A stretch of 64,000 nt of DNA from an uncultured Phocaeicola sp. GTDB lineage: Bacteria; Bacteroidota; Bacteroidia; Bacteroidales; Bacteroidaceae. Positions within the stretch are counted from its first letter, which is position 1. Each line of letters begins with the position of its first letter. The stretch lies in NCBI GenBank assembly GCA_944319745.1, contig CALUET010000002.1:62001-126000 (forward strand), read 5' to 3'. The translations under genes were made by a program, and so were the position numbers. This document shows, piece by piece, positions 16,464-26,358 of this stretch. Below the pieces are notes generated by a model, which saw only the letters and a program-made list of their open reading frames with translations, did not search any database and was not told the DNA's origin.

Positions 16464-19283
16464 TTAGTTTGTTTCTCCCGAAGTCATGCAGACTTCTATT
16501 TCATTTCCTTGTGAAAGGAATTCTTTCATGAATTTCTGTAAGTCGTCTTTCGTTATGTTGTTTAAAGTCTCCATGTAATTGCTTGCAAAGTCCACGCCTT
16601 CCCAATAATAGGTGTAGAGCGCATTCAGCCAATATGCGTTTTCTTTCTGTCCGGCATTGTATTTTTTAGTCAGATATTCTTTTACATTTTTCAGCTCTTC
16701 TGCGCTTGGTCCTTCTTCAACAAACTTATCCAGTCCTTCCTTTACGAGGTTTGTCATTTGTAAACGTTTGGCGGGATCGGTGTCGAAAGCGATTTGCAGG
16801 ACGGTATGTTCCTTGGGATATTTTTCAAAGACTGCGCCGGCATATACACCGTAACTGCCGCCTTCTTGTTCACGAATGGTTTCCGTGTATTCCATGGTGA
16901 GCAGTTGCGACAAAATATCCGCCATCAGGCAATTCTTCAGATTGTAGGGCATTTCTCCACTTCTTATGATGACCACGCTTGCTTTTTTCGTTTCAAGTTC
17001 TTTGTGAAAGATATTTTTTCGCTGTCCCTTCACGATGTCTGTGTGTCTGTCGCAGAAGTTTTCTTTTCGATTTATCGATGGAAGTCCTCCAAGATAGGTT
17101 TCTATCAACGGAATGGCGGTATCTTGTTCGATATTTCCCACGAAGATGAACGTAAAATCACTCGCGTCTTTGAATCGGTCATTGTATAATGCCATGATTT
17201 TTGCGTAGTCCAATTGGTCGATCATCTCGGCTTTTAATCGGAAAATACGAGGATTGTTTCCGTAAATTTCCTTTCGCAGCGTATCGCTCATGGCGATGTC
17301 CGGATTGGCTTCCATGTTTGATAATTGTGCTTTCATGCGCGTTTTGAACGATTCGAAAGCTTCATTGTCCATGCGCGGTGCCGTGAACGACAGGTAAGTC
17401 AGTTGTAGCATGGTCTCAAGATCCTGAGGTGTACATGAGCCGCTTGCATTTTCACTTAGTGAACTTACCGATGTTGATACGGATGCAAGCTTGCCTGCCA
17501 GTATTTTATTCAGCTCTATGGTACTGAAACTGCCCATTCCTCCCAATGGAACCACGTCGTTTATCAGGCCGAACTGAACCACGTCTTTGTCGTCGAACAA
17601 CGAACTTCCTCCGCGACTGAAGGCTTGCATCGTGATTTCGTCGGCTTTGAAGTCTGTAGATTTCAGGATAACCCGTACCCCGTTACTCAATGTCAGAACC
17701 GTACTGCCGAATTGTCCGGCTTCTTTGCGGACAACTTTTCCTGCAGAGGGCGTTTCTTTCAGTAACGGTTCATTCGTTACTTTGTCGACATAAGCCTCTA
17801 TATTCTCCGATTTTACCTGGTTTATCAGCTCTATGATCTCGTTCTCCGTAGGATATTTCATCCCCGTTTTGTCGGGACAATACAAGGATACGACCAAATT
17901 GTCATCGCCAATCAGTTGTTCGAACGCAAGATTTACTTTATCGACGGGGATTTGCGGTATGATGGATGAAATAATGTTATATTCATTTTCTATACCGGGT
18001 ATGGGTTCATTGTCGATAAAGTTAGAAACATATTCCTGTACGTAATCGTTGTTTTGGGTTTTGTTTCGTTCGTTGTATGCGGTCTCCACCCAACGCAGCA
18101 GGTCGCTTTTGGCTCGTTCATATTCACTTTCCGTGAATCCGAAGCGGCGCGCCCGTTCAAGTTCCCGCATCAGCGATGACAAAGCTGTGCCGATAGCATC
18201 TTCTTTACATGCGGCTATGCCCGTAAACGCCTTTTTCGTTTTCGAAAGGATGAAGTCGATGTCGCCAGCTCCTGCCCAGATAAATGGGGGATTGGCCGTT
18301 TGTACGAGCTCGTTTAACCTGGCGCTCAACATATATTCTGCCATTTTGATGAGATAGCAATGCACCAGATAGTCGATGTTTTGCTTTTGTTCCGTAGGAA
18401 CCGGATCGTGCTTATGAAAAATATATATCTGTGTGGTTTCTTGTTCCTTGTCTTTGGCAATTGTGATGATAGGCTCTTTGTTGTCGGGAACGGGAAAATA
18501 TTTGCGTTCAGCCGGGTTTTCCGGCATCGGTATCGGGCCGAAAAGAGCTTTGATTTTCGCCTCCGTTTGTTCCACATCGATGTCGCCCACCACGATGATG
18601 CCCTGCAGGTCGGGACGATACCACTTCTCGTAATAATCGCGAAGATCCTGATAAGGGAAGTTGTCAACCACCTCCATTGTGCCGATGGGAAGGCGGTAAG
18701 CGTATTTGCTGCCGGCAAAAATCTTGGGGAACGTCGTTTCGTACATGCGCATCATGGCCCCCATGCTGGTTCGCCATTCCTCGTGTATGACTCCGCGTTC
18801 CTTGTCGATTTCTTTGGGATCGAGTGTCAGATCGTTTGCCCAGTCGTGTAAAATCAACAGACACGAATCGATGATTCCTTCACGACTTACGGGAACATTC
18901 GAAATGTTATATACGGTTTCGTCCACAGAGGTATAGGCGTTCAGGTTTGTTCCAAACTTTACCCCGATGGATTCCAGGTATTCTTTTAATGTATTTCCCG
19001 GAAAGTGTGTCGTGCCGTTAAAGCACATGTGCTCCAGAAAATGCGCCAGTCCTCTTTGATTGTCCTCTTCAAGGATGGAACCGACCTTCTGGGCTATATA
19101 AAAATCGGCCTGTTTTTCGGGTAATTCATTATGACGTATGTAATAAGTCAACCCGTTTTTCAGTTTGCCTATACGCACATTCGGATCGACAGGAATGGCG
19201 GAAGATTCTTGACCGAAGGCGGTTGTTGCAAAACTTGCAAACAGAATGCAGACAAAGATGATTCTTTTGAAAGCCTTTTTCAT
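16464..19283 (-). CDS. M16 family zinc metallopeptidase, two-domain
   Basis: A 939-residue exported protease of the pitrilysin/insulinase clan. Signal peptide: residues 1-24 ending FGQ. The inverted zinc motif HFLEH is at residues 81-85, and the second metal glutamate fits E162 in KERGVIHEEW, 77 residues further. A second, inactive M16 repeat fills the C-terminal half, as in the family's normal two-lobed design. Such proteins in Bacteroidota degrade peptides in the periplasm. It lies 33 bases after trxB in the ftsK-lolA-trxB run. Confidence 0.93.
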   Translation of the reverse strand: MKKAFKRIIFVCILFASFATTAFGQESSAIPVDPNVRIGKLKNGLTYYIRHNELPEKQADFYIAQKVGSILEEDNQRGLAHFLEHMCFNGTTHFPGNTLKEYLESIGVKFGTNLNAYTSVDETVYNISNVPVSREGIIDSCLLILHDWANDLTLDPKEIDKERGVIHEEWRTSMGAMMRMYETTFPKIFAGSKYAYRLPIGTMEVVDNFPYQDLRDYYEKWYRPDLQGIIVVGDIDVEQTEAKIKALFGPIPMPENPAERKYFPVPDNKEPIITIAKDKEQETTQIYIFHKHDPVPTEQKQNIDYLVHCYLIKMAEYMLSARLNELVQTANPPFIWAGAGDIDFILSKTKKAFTGIAACKEDAIGTALSSLMRELERARRFGFTESEYERAKSDLLRWVETAYNERNKTQNNDYVQEYVSNFIDNEPIPGIENEYNIISSIIPQIPVDKVNLAFEQLIGDDNLVVSLYCPDKTGMKYPTENEIIELINQVKSENIEAYVDKVTNEPLLKETPSAGKVVRKEAGQFGSTVLTLSNGVRVILKSTDFKADEITMQAFSRGGSSLFDDKDVVQFGLINDVVPLGGMGSFSTIELNKILAGKLASVSTSVSSLSENASGSCTPQDLETMLQLTYLSFTAPRMDNEAFESFKTRMKAQLSNMEANPDIAMSDTLRKEIYGNNPRIFRLKAEMIDQLDYAKIMALYNDRFKDASDFTFIFVGNIEQDTAIPLIETYLGGLPSINRKENFCDRHTDIVKGQRKNIFHKELETKKASVVIIRSGEMPYNLKNCLMADILSQLLTMEYTETIREQEGGSYGVYAGAVFEKYPKEHTVLQIAFDTDPAKRLQMTNLVKEGLDKFVEEGPSAEELKNVKEYLTKKYNAGQKENAYWLNALYTYYWEGVDFASNYMETLNNITKDDLQKFMKEFLSQGNEIEVCMTSGETN

Positions 19284-19316
19284 TTCGGTATTTTATTATG
19301 GTCGTTGGTTTGTTTT

Positions 19317-20264
19317 TTAAAGCAGTCCCAGTTCCGAGAGATAACGTTCCACTTCGATAGCCGCTTTGCATCCGCTTCCTGCGGCTGTGACAGCCTGGCG
19401 GTAGATGGGATCGGCCACGTCGCCTGCGGCAAACACTCCCGGTATGCCTGTGCGGGGCGTGTTTCCTTCTGTAATAATGTATCCTGTTTCGTCTGTTTTT
19501 ACCCAGGGCTTGAAGATGGCGGAATTCGGTTGATGCCCGATAGCAAGGAAAAATCCGTGGATGGCTATGTCGTAACGTTCTTCATCCGGTTCCCCCATTC
19601 GTTTTACTACGTGCATGCCTTCTACGCCGTTTTCGCCGAATAAGCCTACGGCATTATGCTCGAACAAGACTGTGATGCCCGGATGTTTCATCACACGTTC
19701 CTGCATGATTTTCGATGCACGCAGGTATGGTTTGCGAACCACCAGGTAAACTTTGCTTGCCAACCCGGCCAGGTAAAGGGCCTCTTCACACGCCGTGTCG
19801 CCTCCGCCAACTACGGCTACAACCTTTTTCCGGTAGAAGAATCCGTCGCAAGTGGCGCAGGCGCTGACACCCATGCCGGCATATTTTTTCTCATCTTCGA
19901 GGCCGAGATATTTGGCCGTCGCACCGGTTGAGATGATTACCGTGTCAGCTGTGATCTCTTTTTCGTCGTCGACTGTAAATTTATAGGGAGCTTTGCTTAA
20001 ATCGGCCGTTGTGATGATTCCGCTGCGTATTTGTGCGCCGAACCGTTCGGCCTGTTTTTTTAGGTCGTCCATCAGCACAGGCCCGGTCACTCCTTCCGGG
20101 TATCCGGGGAAATTTTCCACTTCGGTTGTTATGGTGAGTTGCCCGCCCGGTTGGATTCCTTCATATAAAACGGGCATAATATTGGCGCGGCCGGTATAAA
20201 TGGCTGCCGTGTATCCTGCAGGGCCTGAACCTATGATCAGGCATTTTACGTGTTCTGTTGCCAT
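19317..20264 (-). CDS. trxB: Thioredoxin-disulfide reductase
   Basis: A 315-residue FAD/NADPH enzyme that keeps thioredoxin reduced. The FAD motif GSGPAG is at 12-17, the redox-active CATC at 136-139, and the NADPH-binding GGGDTA follows, with the C-terminal GVFAAGDV FAD motif. The length is standard for low-molecular-weight TrxB. It is 47 bases after lolA. Reduced thioredoxin would serve the free-methionine-sulfoxide reductase encoded about 9 kb away. Confidence 0.97.
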   Translation of the reverse strand: MATEHVKCLIIGSGPAGYTAAIYTGRANIMPVLYEGIQPGGQLTITTEVENFPGYPEGVTGPVLMDDLKKQAERFGAQIRSGIITTADLSKAPYKFTVDDEKEITADTVIISTGATAKYLGLEDEKKYAGMGVSACATCDGFFYRKKVVAVVGGGDTACEEALYLAGLASKVYLVVRKPYLRASKIMQERVMKHPGITVLFEHNAVGLFGENGVEGMHVVKRMGEPDEERYDIAIHGFFLAIGHQPNSAIFKPWVKTDETGYIITEGNTPRTGIPGVFAAGDVADPIYRQAVTAAGSGCKAAIEVERYLSELGLL

Positions 20265-20311
20265 GATGTTTGGATTTTTATGTTTTTGTTAAACGATCGT
20301 TATTTTCAGAT

Positions 20312-20920
20312 TTATCGCATGTCTATGATTTCAGCCTTCGGGAAATCGGCTGTATGAAAGCGGAAAGTTTCTATCGGCTTCTTGTCTTCTGTTTTGCACG
20401 ACGTGACGATGATTTTTTGTTTATCTCCGCTTTGCATATTGATTTCGATGTATGTGGGATAAAAGTCGGTGGAAATTATTAAAAAGATGTCGGCGATTTC
20501 CTCCGGATTTATCGGTGTAAGTCTTATTTCATAGCCTTCTTTTCCGTTACGGACCTTCAGCCCTTCGTATGAATATCCGAATCCTTTTTTATACATCCCG
20601 AGAAGAGCGTATGGATTGATGCTTTGTATCTCCTCGGGAGTTGGAACAGATATGGTTACTTCTTCGTTTTGTCCTACGTAACTCCATTGGGTATTTCCGT
20701 CGAACCAACTTTTGATTCCGTTACTTTCCAGGTAAAAACAGTCATCCTGAAGCAGGATTTTGCCTTGCTGAGTGCCTTCGAATGTAATGTTGAGGCAGGC
20801 CGTCTGCTGGTAAGTTTGGTAAGTCTTGTCTAAAATATCCCGTGCTTTGGCATTTTGCTGTCCCATGGACGGCAAAAGATTCAGCGTAAGCAAAAGGGAA
20901 AGAAGCAAAAACTTTTTCAT
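20312..20920 (-). CDS. lolA: LolA-like outer membrane lipoprotein carrier
   Basis: A 202-residue periplasmic protein with signal peptide (MKKFLLLSLLLTLNLLPSMGQ). The body is an unclosed beta-barrel type sequence of alternating strands, with conserved SWFDGNTQWSY and a C-terminal YPTYIEINMQSGDKQKIIVTS as in LolA-like proteins. LolA carries lipoproteins from LolCDE to the outer membrane. It sits 29 bases after ftsK, the common Bacteroidales order. Confidence 0.85.
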   Translation of the reverse strand: MKKFLLLSLLLTLNLLPSMGQQNAKARDILDKTYQTYQQTACLNITFEGTQQGKILLQDDCFYLESNGIKSWFDGNTQWSYVGQNEEVTISVPTPEEIQSINPYALLGMYKKGFGYSYEGLKVRNGKEGYEIRLTPINPEEIADIFLIISTDFYPTYIEINMQSGDKQKIIVTSCKTEDKKPIETFRFHTADFPKAEIIDMR

Positions 20921-20949
20921 GTTCTTTATTAATGAATTAAGAAAAGATT

Positions 20950-23361
20950 TTATCCTTTCAGATTGTTCAAACGCGCTTGCAGGTCATTTTCATCAATACA
21001 ATATACTTCTCGAGCCTTACTTCCGTTGACAGGGCCCACGATGCCTGCCCGTTCCAATTGGTCCATTATTCGGCCTGCGCGGTTATATCCGATGGCAAAT
21101 TTGCGTTGAATCAACGAAGTTGATCCCTGCTGGTGGTAGATAATCAGCCGGGCCGCTTCTTCAAACAACGGATCCAAACGATTCATGTCTACTTCTGCTG
21201 CATTACCCGAATCGGCATTGTTGTCTGTATATTCCGGCAGCATGAATGCGGTGGGATACCCTTGTTGTTTGCTGATATACTCGGCAATGCGTTCAACTTC
21301 CGGCGTGTCTACGAAAGCGCATTGCACGCGTACCGGATCATTCCCCTGCAGATACAGCATATCGCCCTTGCCTATCAGTTGCTGAGCGCCGGGACGGTCA
21401 AGTATGGTACGCGAGTCGGTCATGGAAGCCACGCGGAAAGCCAGTCGGGCGGGGAAGTTGGCTTTTATGGTTCCCGTGATGATATTTGTTGTCGGTCGTT
21501 GTGTTGCGATGATGGCATGGATGCCAACGGCCCGGGCCAACTGCGCGATTCGGCAAATGGGCAGCTCCACTTCCTTGCCGGCCGTCATTATTAAGTCGCC
21601 GAATTCGTCGATAATAATAACAATGTATGGCATGAACCGGTGCCCTTTTTCCGGATTTAACTGTCGTTTAATGAATTTTTCATTGTACTCCCTGATGTTC
21701 CTGCATCCGGCTTGTTGAAGCAAATCGTACCGTGTATCCATTTCCACGCAAAGAGAGTTCAGCGTCTGCACTACTTTTGTTACGTCTGTAATGATGGCAT
21801 CGTCGGCGTCCGGAAGTTTGGCAAGGAAATGTTTTTCTATCGGGGCGTAGATGGCGAACTCGACTTTCTTCGGATCGATGATGACAAATTTCAGTTCGCT
21901 GGGATGCTTTTTGTAGAGCAATGATGTGACAATTGCGTTTAATCCCACCGATTTTCCCTGGCCGGTTGCTCCGGCCACCAGCATGTGGGGAGCTTTTGTC
22001 AGGTCGACCATGAAGACTTCATTGGTTATGGTTTTTCCCAAAGCGATGGGAAGTTCAAATTTTGTTTCCTGGAATTTCTTGCTTGCCAGCACCGAATACA
22101 TCGGAACAATGTGAGGATTGGCATTCGGCACCTCGATGCCGATGGTTCCTTTCCCCGGGATGGGAGCAATAATGCGTATGCCTAATGCCGAAAGGCTCAA
22201 GGCGATGTCGTTCTCCAAATTGCGTATTTTCGATATGCGAACGCCTTCTGCGGGTGTTATTTCGTATAATGTAACCGTGGGGCCAACGCTGGCTTTTATG
22301 GTGTTTATCTCGACTCCGAAGTTGCGAAGCACCTGTGTTATGCGGTCTTTGTTGGCATTTTGCTCCTCATCGTTGACGGTCGGTGTCTCGTTATCGTAGG
22401 AATTTAAGAGGTCGAGAGTGGGGAATTTGTAATATTCCAAGTCGAGGCGCGGGTTATATGGTTGCTCTATTTCACCTTGTATAATTTCATCTTCCGGTTT
22501 TTTTGAGTCCTCGATGATGAAATCCGGTTCCCGCGTTGCATGTATTTCTTCTTCGTCTTGCAAATGAGGGATTGGCTCGAAAGAGTTATCAGACGGTACT
22601 TCTTCCGCAGTATCGGAAGAAGTTTCTTGTGGCGTTTCCTCGTCTTTTTCAGGAGAAACTGGCGGTGTTACTTGAGTCTGCGGGGTATTGTCATTGCTCT
22701 CATCGGCCTGTACCGCTTCGGTATCCGGCTTGGGCAAGCGGATATGAAACAGCTTTCTTATGGCAGGAATGGTACGTGACGACACGCATAAGCAGAAGAT
22801 GATGGCTGTGGCCAGTAATATCAGGATTAATCCCGGCGCGCCTATTTGTGAGCATATCCATTGGCTCATGTTGTAACCGTGCATTCCTCCGGGATAAATA
22901 AAAGAATTTTGCATCAGCCCTCCGAAGGCAAAACCCAAGGCAACCGACAGCCATATCATGGGAATGAAGCAGCAGAAGAACCACTTCCACAGCTTGATTT
23001 GAAAAGCTTTCATCAGTTTCATGCCCGCTGCAATGAGAAAAATGATGATGAGGCACGCGGGAATTCCGAAACAATCGTTTATGAGAAATTGCGAAAGCTG
23101 CGCTCCTCGCGCTCCTGCATAGTTTTGTATGTGGTTGTTTGTCTGGATTAATTCTCCGGAATCCGAGTATTGCAAGATGCTTTGATCGTTGCCTCCCGTA
23201 AAAAGGAACGAGGTGAATGCGACCAACATGTAAACGCCTACTATCACACACAGTAATCCGATGATAAAATGCAGGTTTTCATTTTTTGTAGCCGCTATAA
23301 TTTTTTCTTTATCGATTCGTTTATCCTTATCTATATTTTTGTTTTCTTTTTTCTTGACCAT
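20950..23361 (-). CDS. ftsK: FtsK/SpoIIIE DNA translocase
   Basis: An 803-residue motor that pumps chromosomal DNA at the division septum. The N-terminal 200 residues hold four membrane helices. An acidic Pro/Glu linker (about 215-305) precedes the motor with Walker A GATGQGKS and Walker B IVIIIDEFGDL. The C-terminal winged-helix gamma domain (about 730-800, containing RKFAIGYNRAGRIMDQLE) reads KOPS-like sites. The length is typical for Bacteroidota. It is first in the run ftsK-lolA-trxB-M16-unknown. Confidence 0.96.
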   Translation of the reverse strand: MVKKKENKNIDKDKRIDKEKIIAATKNENLHFIIGLLCVIVGVYMLVAFTSFLFTGGNDQSILQYSDSGELIQTNNHIQNYAGARGAQLSQFLINDCFGIPACLIIIFLIAAGMKLMKAFQIKLWKWFFCCFIPMIWLSVALGFAFGGLMQNSFIYPGGMHGYNMSQWICSQIGAPGLILILLATAIIFCLCVSSRTIPAIRKLFHIRLPKPDTEAVQADESNDNTPQTQVTPPVSPEKDEETPQETSSDTAEEVPSDNSFEPIPHLQDEEEIHATREPDFIIEDSKKPEDEIIQGEIEQPYNPRLDLEYYKFPTLDLLNSYDNETPTVNDEEQNANKDRITQVLRNFGVEINTIKASVGPTVTLYEITPAEGVRISKIRNLENDIALSLSALGIRIIAPIPGKGTIGIEVPNANPHIVPMYSVLASKKFQETKFELPIALGKTITNEVFMVDLTKAPHMLVAGATGQGKSVGLNAIVTSLLYKKHPSELKFVIIDPKKVEFAIYAPIEKHFLAKLPDADDAIITDVTKVVQTLNSLCVEMDTRYDLLQQAGCRNIREYNEKFIKRQLNPEKGHRFMPYIVIIIDEFGDLIMTAGKEVELPICRIAQLARAVGIHAIIATQRPTTNIITGTIKANFPARLAFRVASMTDSRTILDRPGAQQLIGKGDMLYLQGNDPVRVQCAFVDTPEVERIAEYISKQQGYPTAFMLPEYTDNNADSGNAAEVDMNRLDPLFEEAARLIIYHQQGSTSLIQRKFAIGYNRAGRIMDQLERAGIVGPVNGSKAREVYCIDENDLQARLNNLKG

Positions 23362-23390
23362 AGGTATTCTTATCGGATGATAGTTTCATG

Positions 23391-23398
23391 CAAATGTA
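23391..23398 (-). promoter_or_regulatory. -7 box for the ftsK operon
   Basis: On the minus strand the sequence is TACATTTG, an exact TAnnTTTG match about 30 bases before the ftsK ATG. A CTTG on the minus strand near 23414-23417 could be the -33 element. Confidence 0.55.
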
Positions 23399-23428
23399 CG
23401 AATAAAACTAAAAACAAGAAATTTTTTC

Positions 23429-23436
23429 TACCTTTG
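23429..23436 (+). promoter_or_regulatory. -7 box for the DUF5063-exonuclease-RlmI run
   Basis: TACCTTTG at 23429-23436 is an exact TAnnTTTG match. With the start codon at 23456 the leader would be only about 12 bases. It lies back to back with the ftsK promoter. Confidence 0.6.
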
Positions 23437-23455
23437 CATAATAATAAAGCGAGAT

Positions 23456-24073
23456 ATGAAAGATAAGCTGTCGGTTATATTTGATAAAAATACGGTAGAA
23501 TTTGTGACAGTGGCTGCCGAATTTTGTGGTTTTCTGGAGCGGACTCCGGAGATGGAACGTAGTGGTTTTGTTGATAAGATGCTGAAACTGCTGCCTTTAT
23601 TATACCTGAAAGCTCAATTGATACCCGCTTGCGAACGGGTGGATGAGGCAGAACTTGAGACGTTTGTTACCGAGGGGGACTATGAACGTGTGCGTTCATC
23701 GATAGCGGATTTGCTGGGCGATAAGGACGATTATCTGGATGTTTTCCTCGTAGACATGGCTTACAGTGACATGCCTATCAAGCAAAATATATCGGAAACC
23801 TTGGCGGATATTTACCAGCCGCTTAAAGACTTTGTGTGCGTATATCAGCTGGGATTGGATAGAACGATGAATGATGCGTTGGCGGTTTGCCGCGAATCTT
23901 TTGCGGAATATTGGGGGCAACGGCTGGTAAATGCCATGCGTGCTTTGCACGATGTGAAATATGCTGACGGAAATGAGCCGGAAGGCAGTCGGCAGTATGG
24001 CGACTCTTCTTTTGCTGCGGGGCGAAACAGCGACACCGGCGAATGGGAAGATGAAGAAGAGGATGATTTTTGA
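23456..24073 (+). CDS. DUF5063 domain-containing protein
   Basis: A 205-residue soluble, acidic, mostly helical protein. The core TVAAEFCGFLE at the N-terminus, ADLLGDKDDYLDVF, and SFAEYWGQRLVNAMRALHDV near the C-terminus are typical of DUF5063, a Bacteroidota family of unknown function. The C-terminus is a disordered acidic tail (WEDEEEDDF). It precedes a DEDD exonuclease gene by 39 bases, an association also seen in other Bacteroidales, so a nucleic-acid-related role is possible but unproven. Confidence 0.8.
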   Translation: MKDKLSVIFDKNTVEFVTVAAEFCGFLERTPEMERSGFVDKMLKLLPLLYLKAQLIPACERVDEAELETFVTEGDYERVRSSIADLLGDKDDYLDVFLVDMAYSDMPIKQNISETLADIYQPLKDFVCVYQLGLDRTMNDALAVCRESFAEYWGQRLVNAMRALHDVKYADGNEPEGSRQYGDSSFAAGRNSDTGEWEDEEEDDF

Positions 24074-24112
24074 TACAGATGAAGATAAGGAAGAACAAAG
24101 AGGTTTTAACCA

Positions 24113-24757
24113 ATGATTGTATTGCACAACAAGATTTCTAAAGAACTTGTTTCGGCCATGCCGAAAACAAACTTTACTGGGCGTATTTTTGTAATCTGCA
24201 CCGAGCACGACGCAAGAATGGCAGTGGATTATCTGAACACTCACGCTGTGGTGGGGATAGATACGGAAACACGTCCTTCTTTTCGCAAGGGACAGAAGCA
24301 TAAAGTGGCATTATTGCAGATTTCCACTTACGATACGTGTTTCCTGTTCCGCTTGAATTATTTGGGATTGCCCGATTTTCTTGAGAGATTCCTCCAGAAC
24401 AGCGTACTGAAAGTAGGGCTTTCCCTGCGTGATGATTTTACCGTGCTTCAGCGGTTGAACACGCAGGATCCGCGTAAGGGAAACTGGGTGGAGCTGCAAG
24501 ATTATGTGCAGCGTTTCGGCATCGAAGAGAAAAGCCTTCAGAAAATATTTGCACTGCTTTTTGCAAAGCGCATATCGAAGTCGCAACGTCTTTCCAATTG
24601 GGAAGCCGAAACACTGACCGAAGCCCAACAACTCTATGCGGCGACCGATGCATGGGCCTGTGTTGAAATTTATAATTATTTGGAAGAGTTGCGTAACCGG
24701 GATGCTTTCCGGATGGAAAAGGTCCCCGACGAATCTTCCGAGAAAAAAGATATATAA
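24113..24757 (+). CDS. 3'-5' exonuclease, RNase D/WRN-like DEDDy family
   Basis: A 214-residue protein consisting only of the DEDD exonuclease domain. Motif I is VVGIDTETRPSF, motif II is around LSLRDDFTVLQ, and motif III is YAATDAWACVEIY, with the Tyr and Asp of the DEDDy subclass. There is no HRDC domain, so it is smaller than RNase D. The substrate (structured RNA or DNA ends) cannot be settled from the sequence. Co-directional with DUF5063 and, 12 bases further, the methyltransferase. Confidence 0.88.
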   Translation: MIVLHNKISKELVSAMPKTNFTGRIFVICTEHDARMAVDYLNTHAVVGIDTETRPSFRKGQKHKVALLQISTYDTCFLFRLNYLGLPDFLERFLQNSVLKVGLSLRDDFTVLQRLNTQDPRKGNWVELQDYVQRFGIEEKSLQKIFALLFAKRISKSQRLSNWEAETLTEAQQLYAATDAWACVEIYNYLEELRNRDAFRMEKVPDESSEKKDI

Positions 24758-24769
24758 AAGCGTTTTTCT

Positions 24770-25957
24770 ATGTCATATAAGAAAGTTTATTTGAAGCCCG
24801 GCAAGGAAGAATCGTTGAAACGGTTCCATCCCTGGGTATTTTCCGGAGCCATTGCCCGCATCGAAGGGGAACCTTATGAAGGGGAAGTGGTGGATGTATA
24901 TACCTCGGGTAAGGAGTTCATTGCATGCGGTCATTATCAGGTAGGCAGTATTACGGTGCGTGTCCTGTCGTTCAAGCAGGAAACGATCGACCGTGATTTC
25001 TGGATTCGTCGCCTTCGGGTGGCAAAAGATTTGCGTGTCAGCCTGCAACTGATAGGCAATCCTCAAAATAACACCTACCGTTTGGTGCACGGGGAAGGCG
25101 ACAATCTGCCGGGATTAATTATTGATGTGTACGATCGTACGGCAGTGATGCAGGCACATTCGGCGGGGATGCATTTAAATCGTAAGGATATTGCCGATGC
25201 TTTATCGGAAGTTATGGGAGAAACAATTCGGAATATTTATTATAAGTCCGAGACGACTTTGCCGTTTAAAGCCGATCTTTTGGAAAGAGAAAACGGTTTC
25301 ATCAAAGGAAGTGACGACGGGAATATTGCAATGGAAAACGGTCTGAAATTCCATGTCGACTGGCTGAAAGGGCAAAAGACGGGTTTTTTTGTTGACCAAC
25401 GCGACAATCGGAGCTTGCTGGAGCGCTATGCAAAGGGCAGAAACGTGCTGAACATGTTCTGCTACACCGGGGGCTTTTCGTTTTATGCCATGCGCGGAGG
25501 AGCTGTTTCCGTGCATTCCGTTGACAGCTCTGCCAAGGCGATTGATTTGACCAATGAAAACGTTTCGCTGAATTTCCCGGGGGATACCCGTCATAAAGCC
25601 TATGTGGAAGACGCGTTTAAATACCTCGACCGGATGGGTGATCAGTATGATCTTATCATCCTCGATCCGCCGGCGTTTGCCAAACATCGTGATGCTTTGC
25701 GCAATGCCTTGCGAGGATACACGAAACTGAATGCCAAGGCATTCGAAAAGATTCGTCCGGGGGGAATATTGTTTACGTTTTCATGCTCGCAGGTGGTGAG
25801 CAAGGAAAATTTCCGCAACGCAGTCTTTACGGCGGCAGCCCAAAGCCGGCGTAGCGTACGAATCCTGCATCAGCTGACACAGCCGGGCGATCATCCGGTA
25901 AACATTTACCATCCGGAAGGAGAATATCTGAAAGGTTTGGTCCTGTATGTGGAGTAA
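24770..25957 (+). CDS. rlmI: Class I rRNA (cytosine-C5) methyltransferase, RlmI-like
   Basis: A 395-residue SAM-dependent methyltransferase. The N-terminal PUA domain (1-75, with KRFHPWVFSGAI) and the central EEHD-type linker precede a Rossmann domain with motif I NVLNMFCYTGGFS and the catalytic motif IILDPPAFAK. This is the RlmI/RlmK family architecture; E. coli RlmI modifies C1962 of 23S rRNA. It begins 12 bases after the exonuclease gene. Confidence 0.92.
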   Translation: MSYKKVYLKPGKEESLKRFHPWVFSGAIARIEGEPYEGEVVDVYTSGKEFIACGHYQVGSITVRVLSFKQETIDRDFWIRRLRVAKDLRVSLQLIGNPQNNTYRLVHGEGDNLPGLIIDVYDRTAVMQAHSAGMHLNRKDIADALSEVMGETIRNIYYKSETTLPFKADLLERENGFIKGSDDGNIAMENGLKFHVDWLKGQKTGFFVDQRDNRSLLERYAKGRNVLNMFCYTGGFSFYAMRGGAVSVHSVDSSAKAIDLTNENVSLNFPGDTRHKAYVEDAFKYLDRMGDQYDLIILDPPAFAKHRDALRNALRGYTKLNAKAFEKIRPGGILFTFSCSQVVSKENFRNAVFTAAAQSRRSVRILHQLTQPGDHPVNIYHPEGEYLKGLVLYVE

Positions 25958-26358
25958 ATTTTAGCCGTCAGGTACGAACCGTTAGGAAAAATATAGCTGT
26001 TTGTATGAATGAAATGCTTGGCAAACGTGTAAACGAATGTCAGGCATTTTTTATGCCTGTCGGGAAAAAACGGGTAAAAGAATTCGATAAAATGTCTGGC
26101 TTTTCGTGTGCGGAACCCCTAAACCGTACCTCGTCTGATGGAAAACCTGCCTGGTCAGAAGGATGAAGCCGGCCATCTTTAGATGGGGCGAAAATTATGT
26201 ATAGGAGTATCTTTCACGTATCATATTTTAATGCCTCGGCTTGGATGAATAATTTTCTGTTTTTTTATTTTCAATTGTTTGGCTATATGAGTAGGAATAT
26301 ATAGCTTTTGCGCGGTTTTTTAATCCTATAAATTAATCATGCAAAAACATTTAGAAAA
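25958..26358. other. Intergenic region with a hairpin and a promoter candidate
   Basis: A 400-base gap with no credible gene. CAGGCAT (26041-26047) and ATGCCTG (26053-26059) form a 7-bp stem with a five-T loop, but no T-run follows, so terminator function is doubtful. TTTG (26278-26281), 20 bases, then TAGCTTTTG (26302-26310) resembles the Bacteroidota promoter with one extra base in the -7 box. It would start transcription about 40 bases before the fucosidase ATG. Confidence 0.45.

Noticed and set aside
26041-26059. CAGGCAT/ATGCCTG hairpin as a terminator of the RlmI-like gene
   Set aside because: There is no T-run after the stem on either strand, so I list it only as a hairpin.
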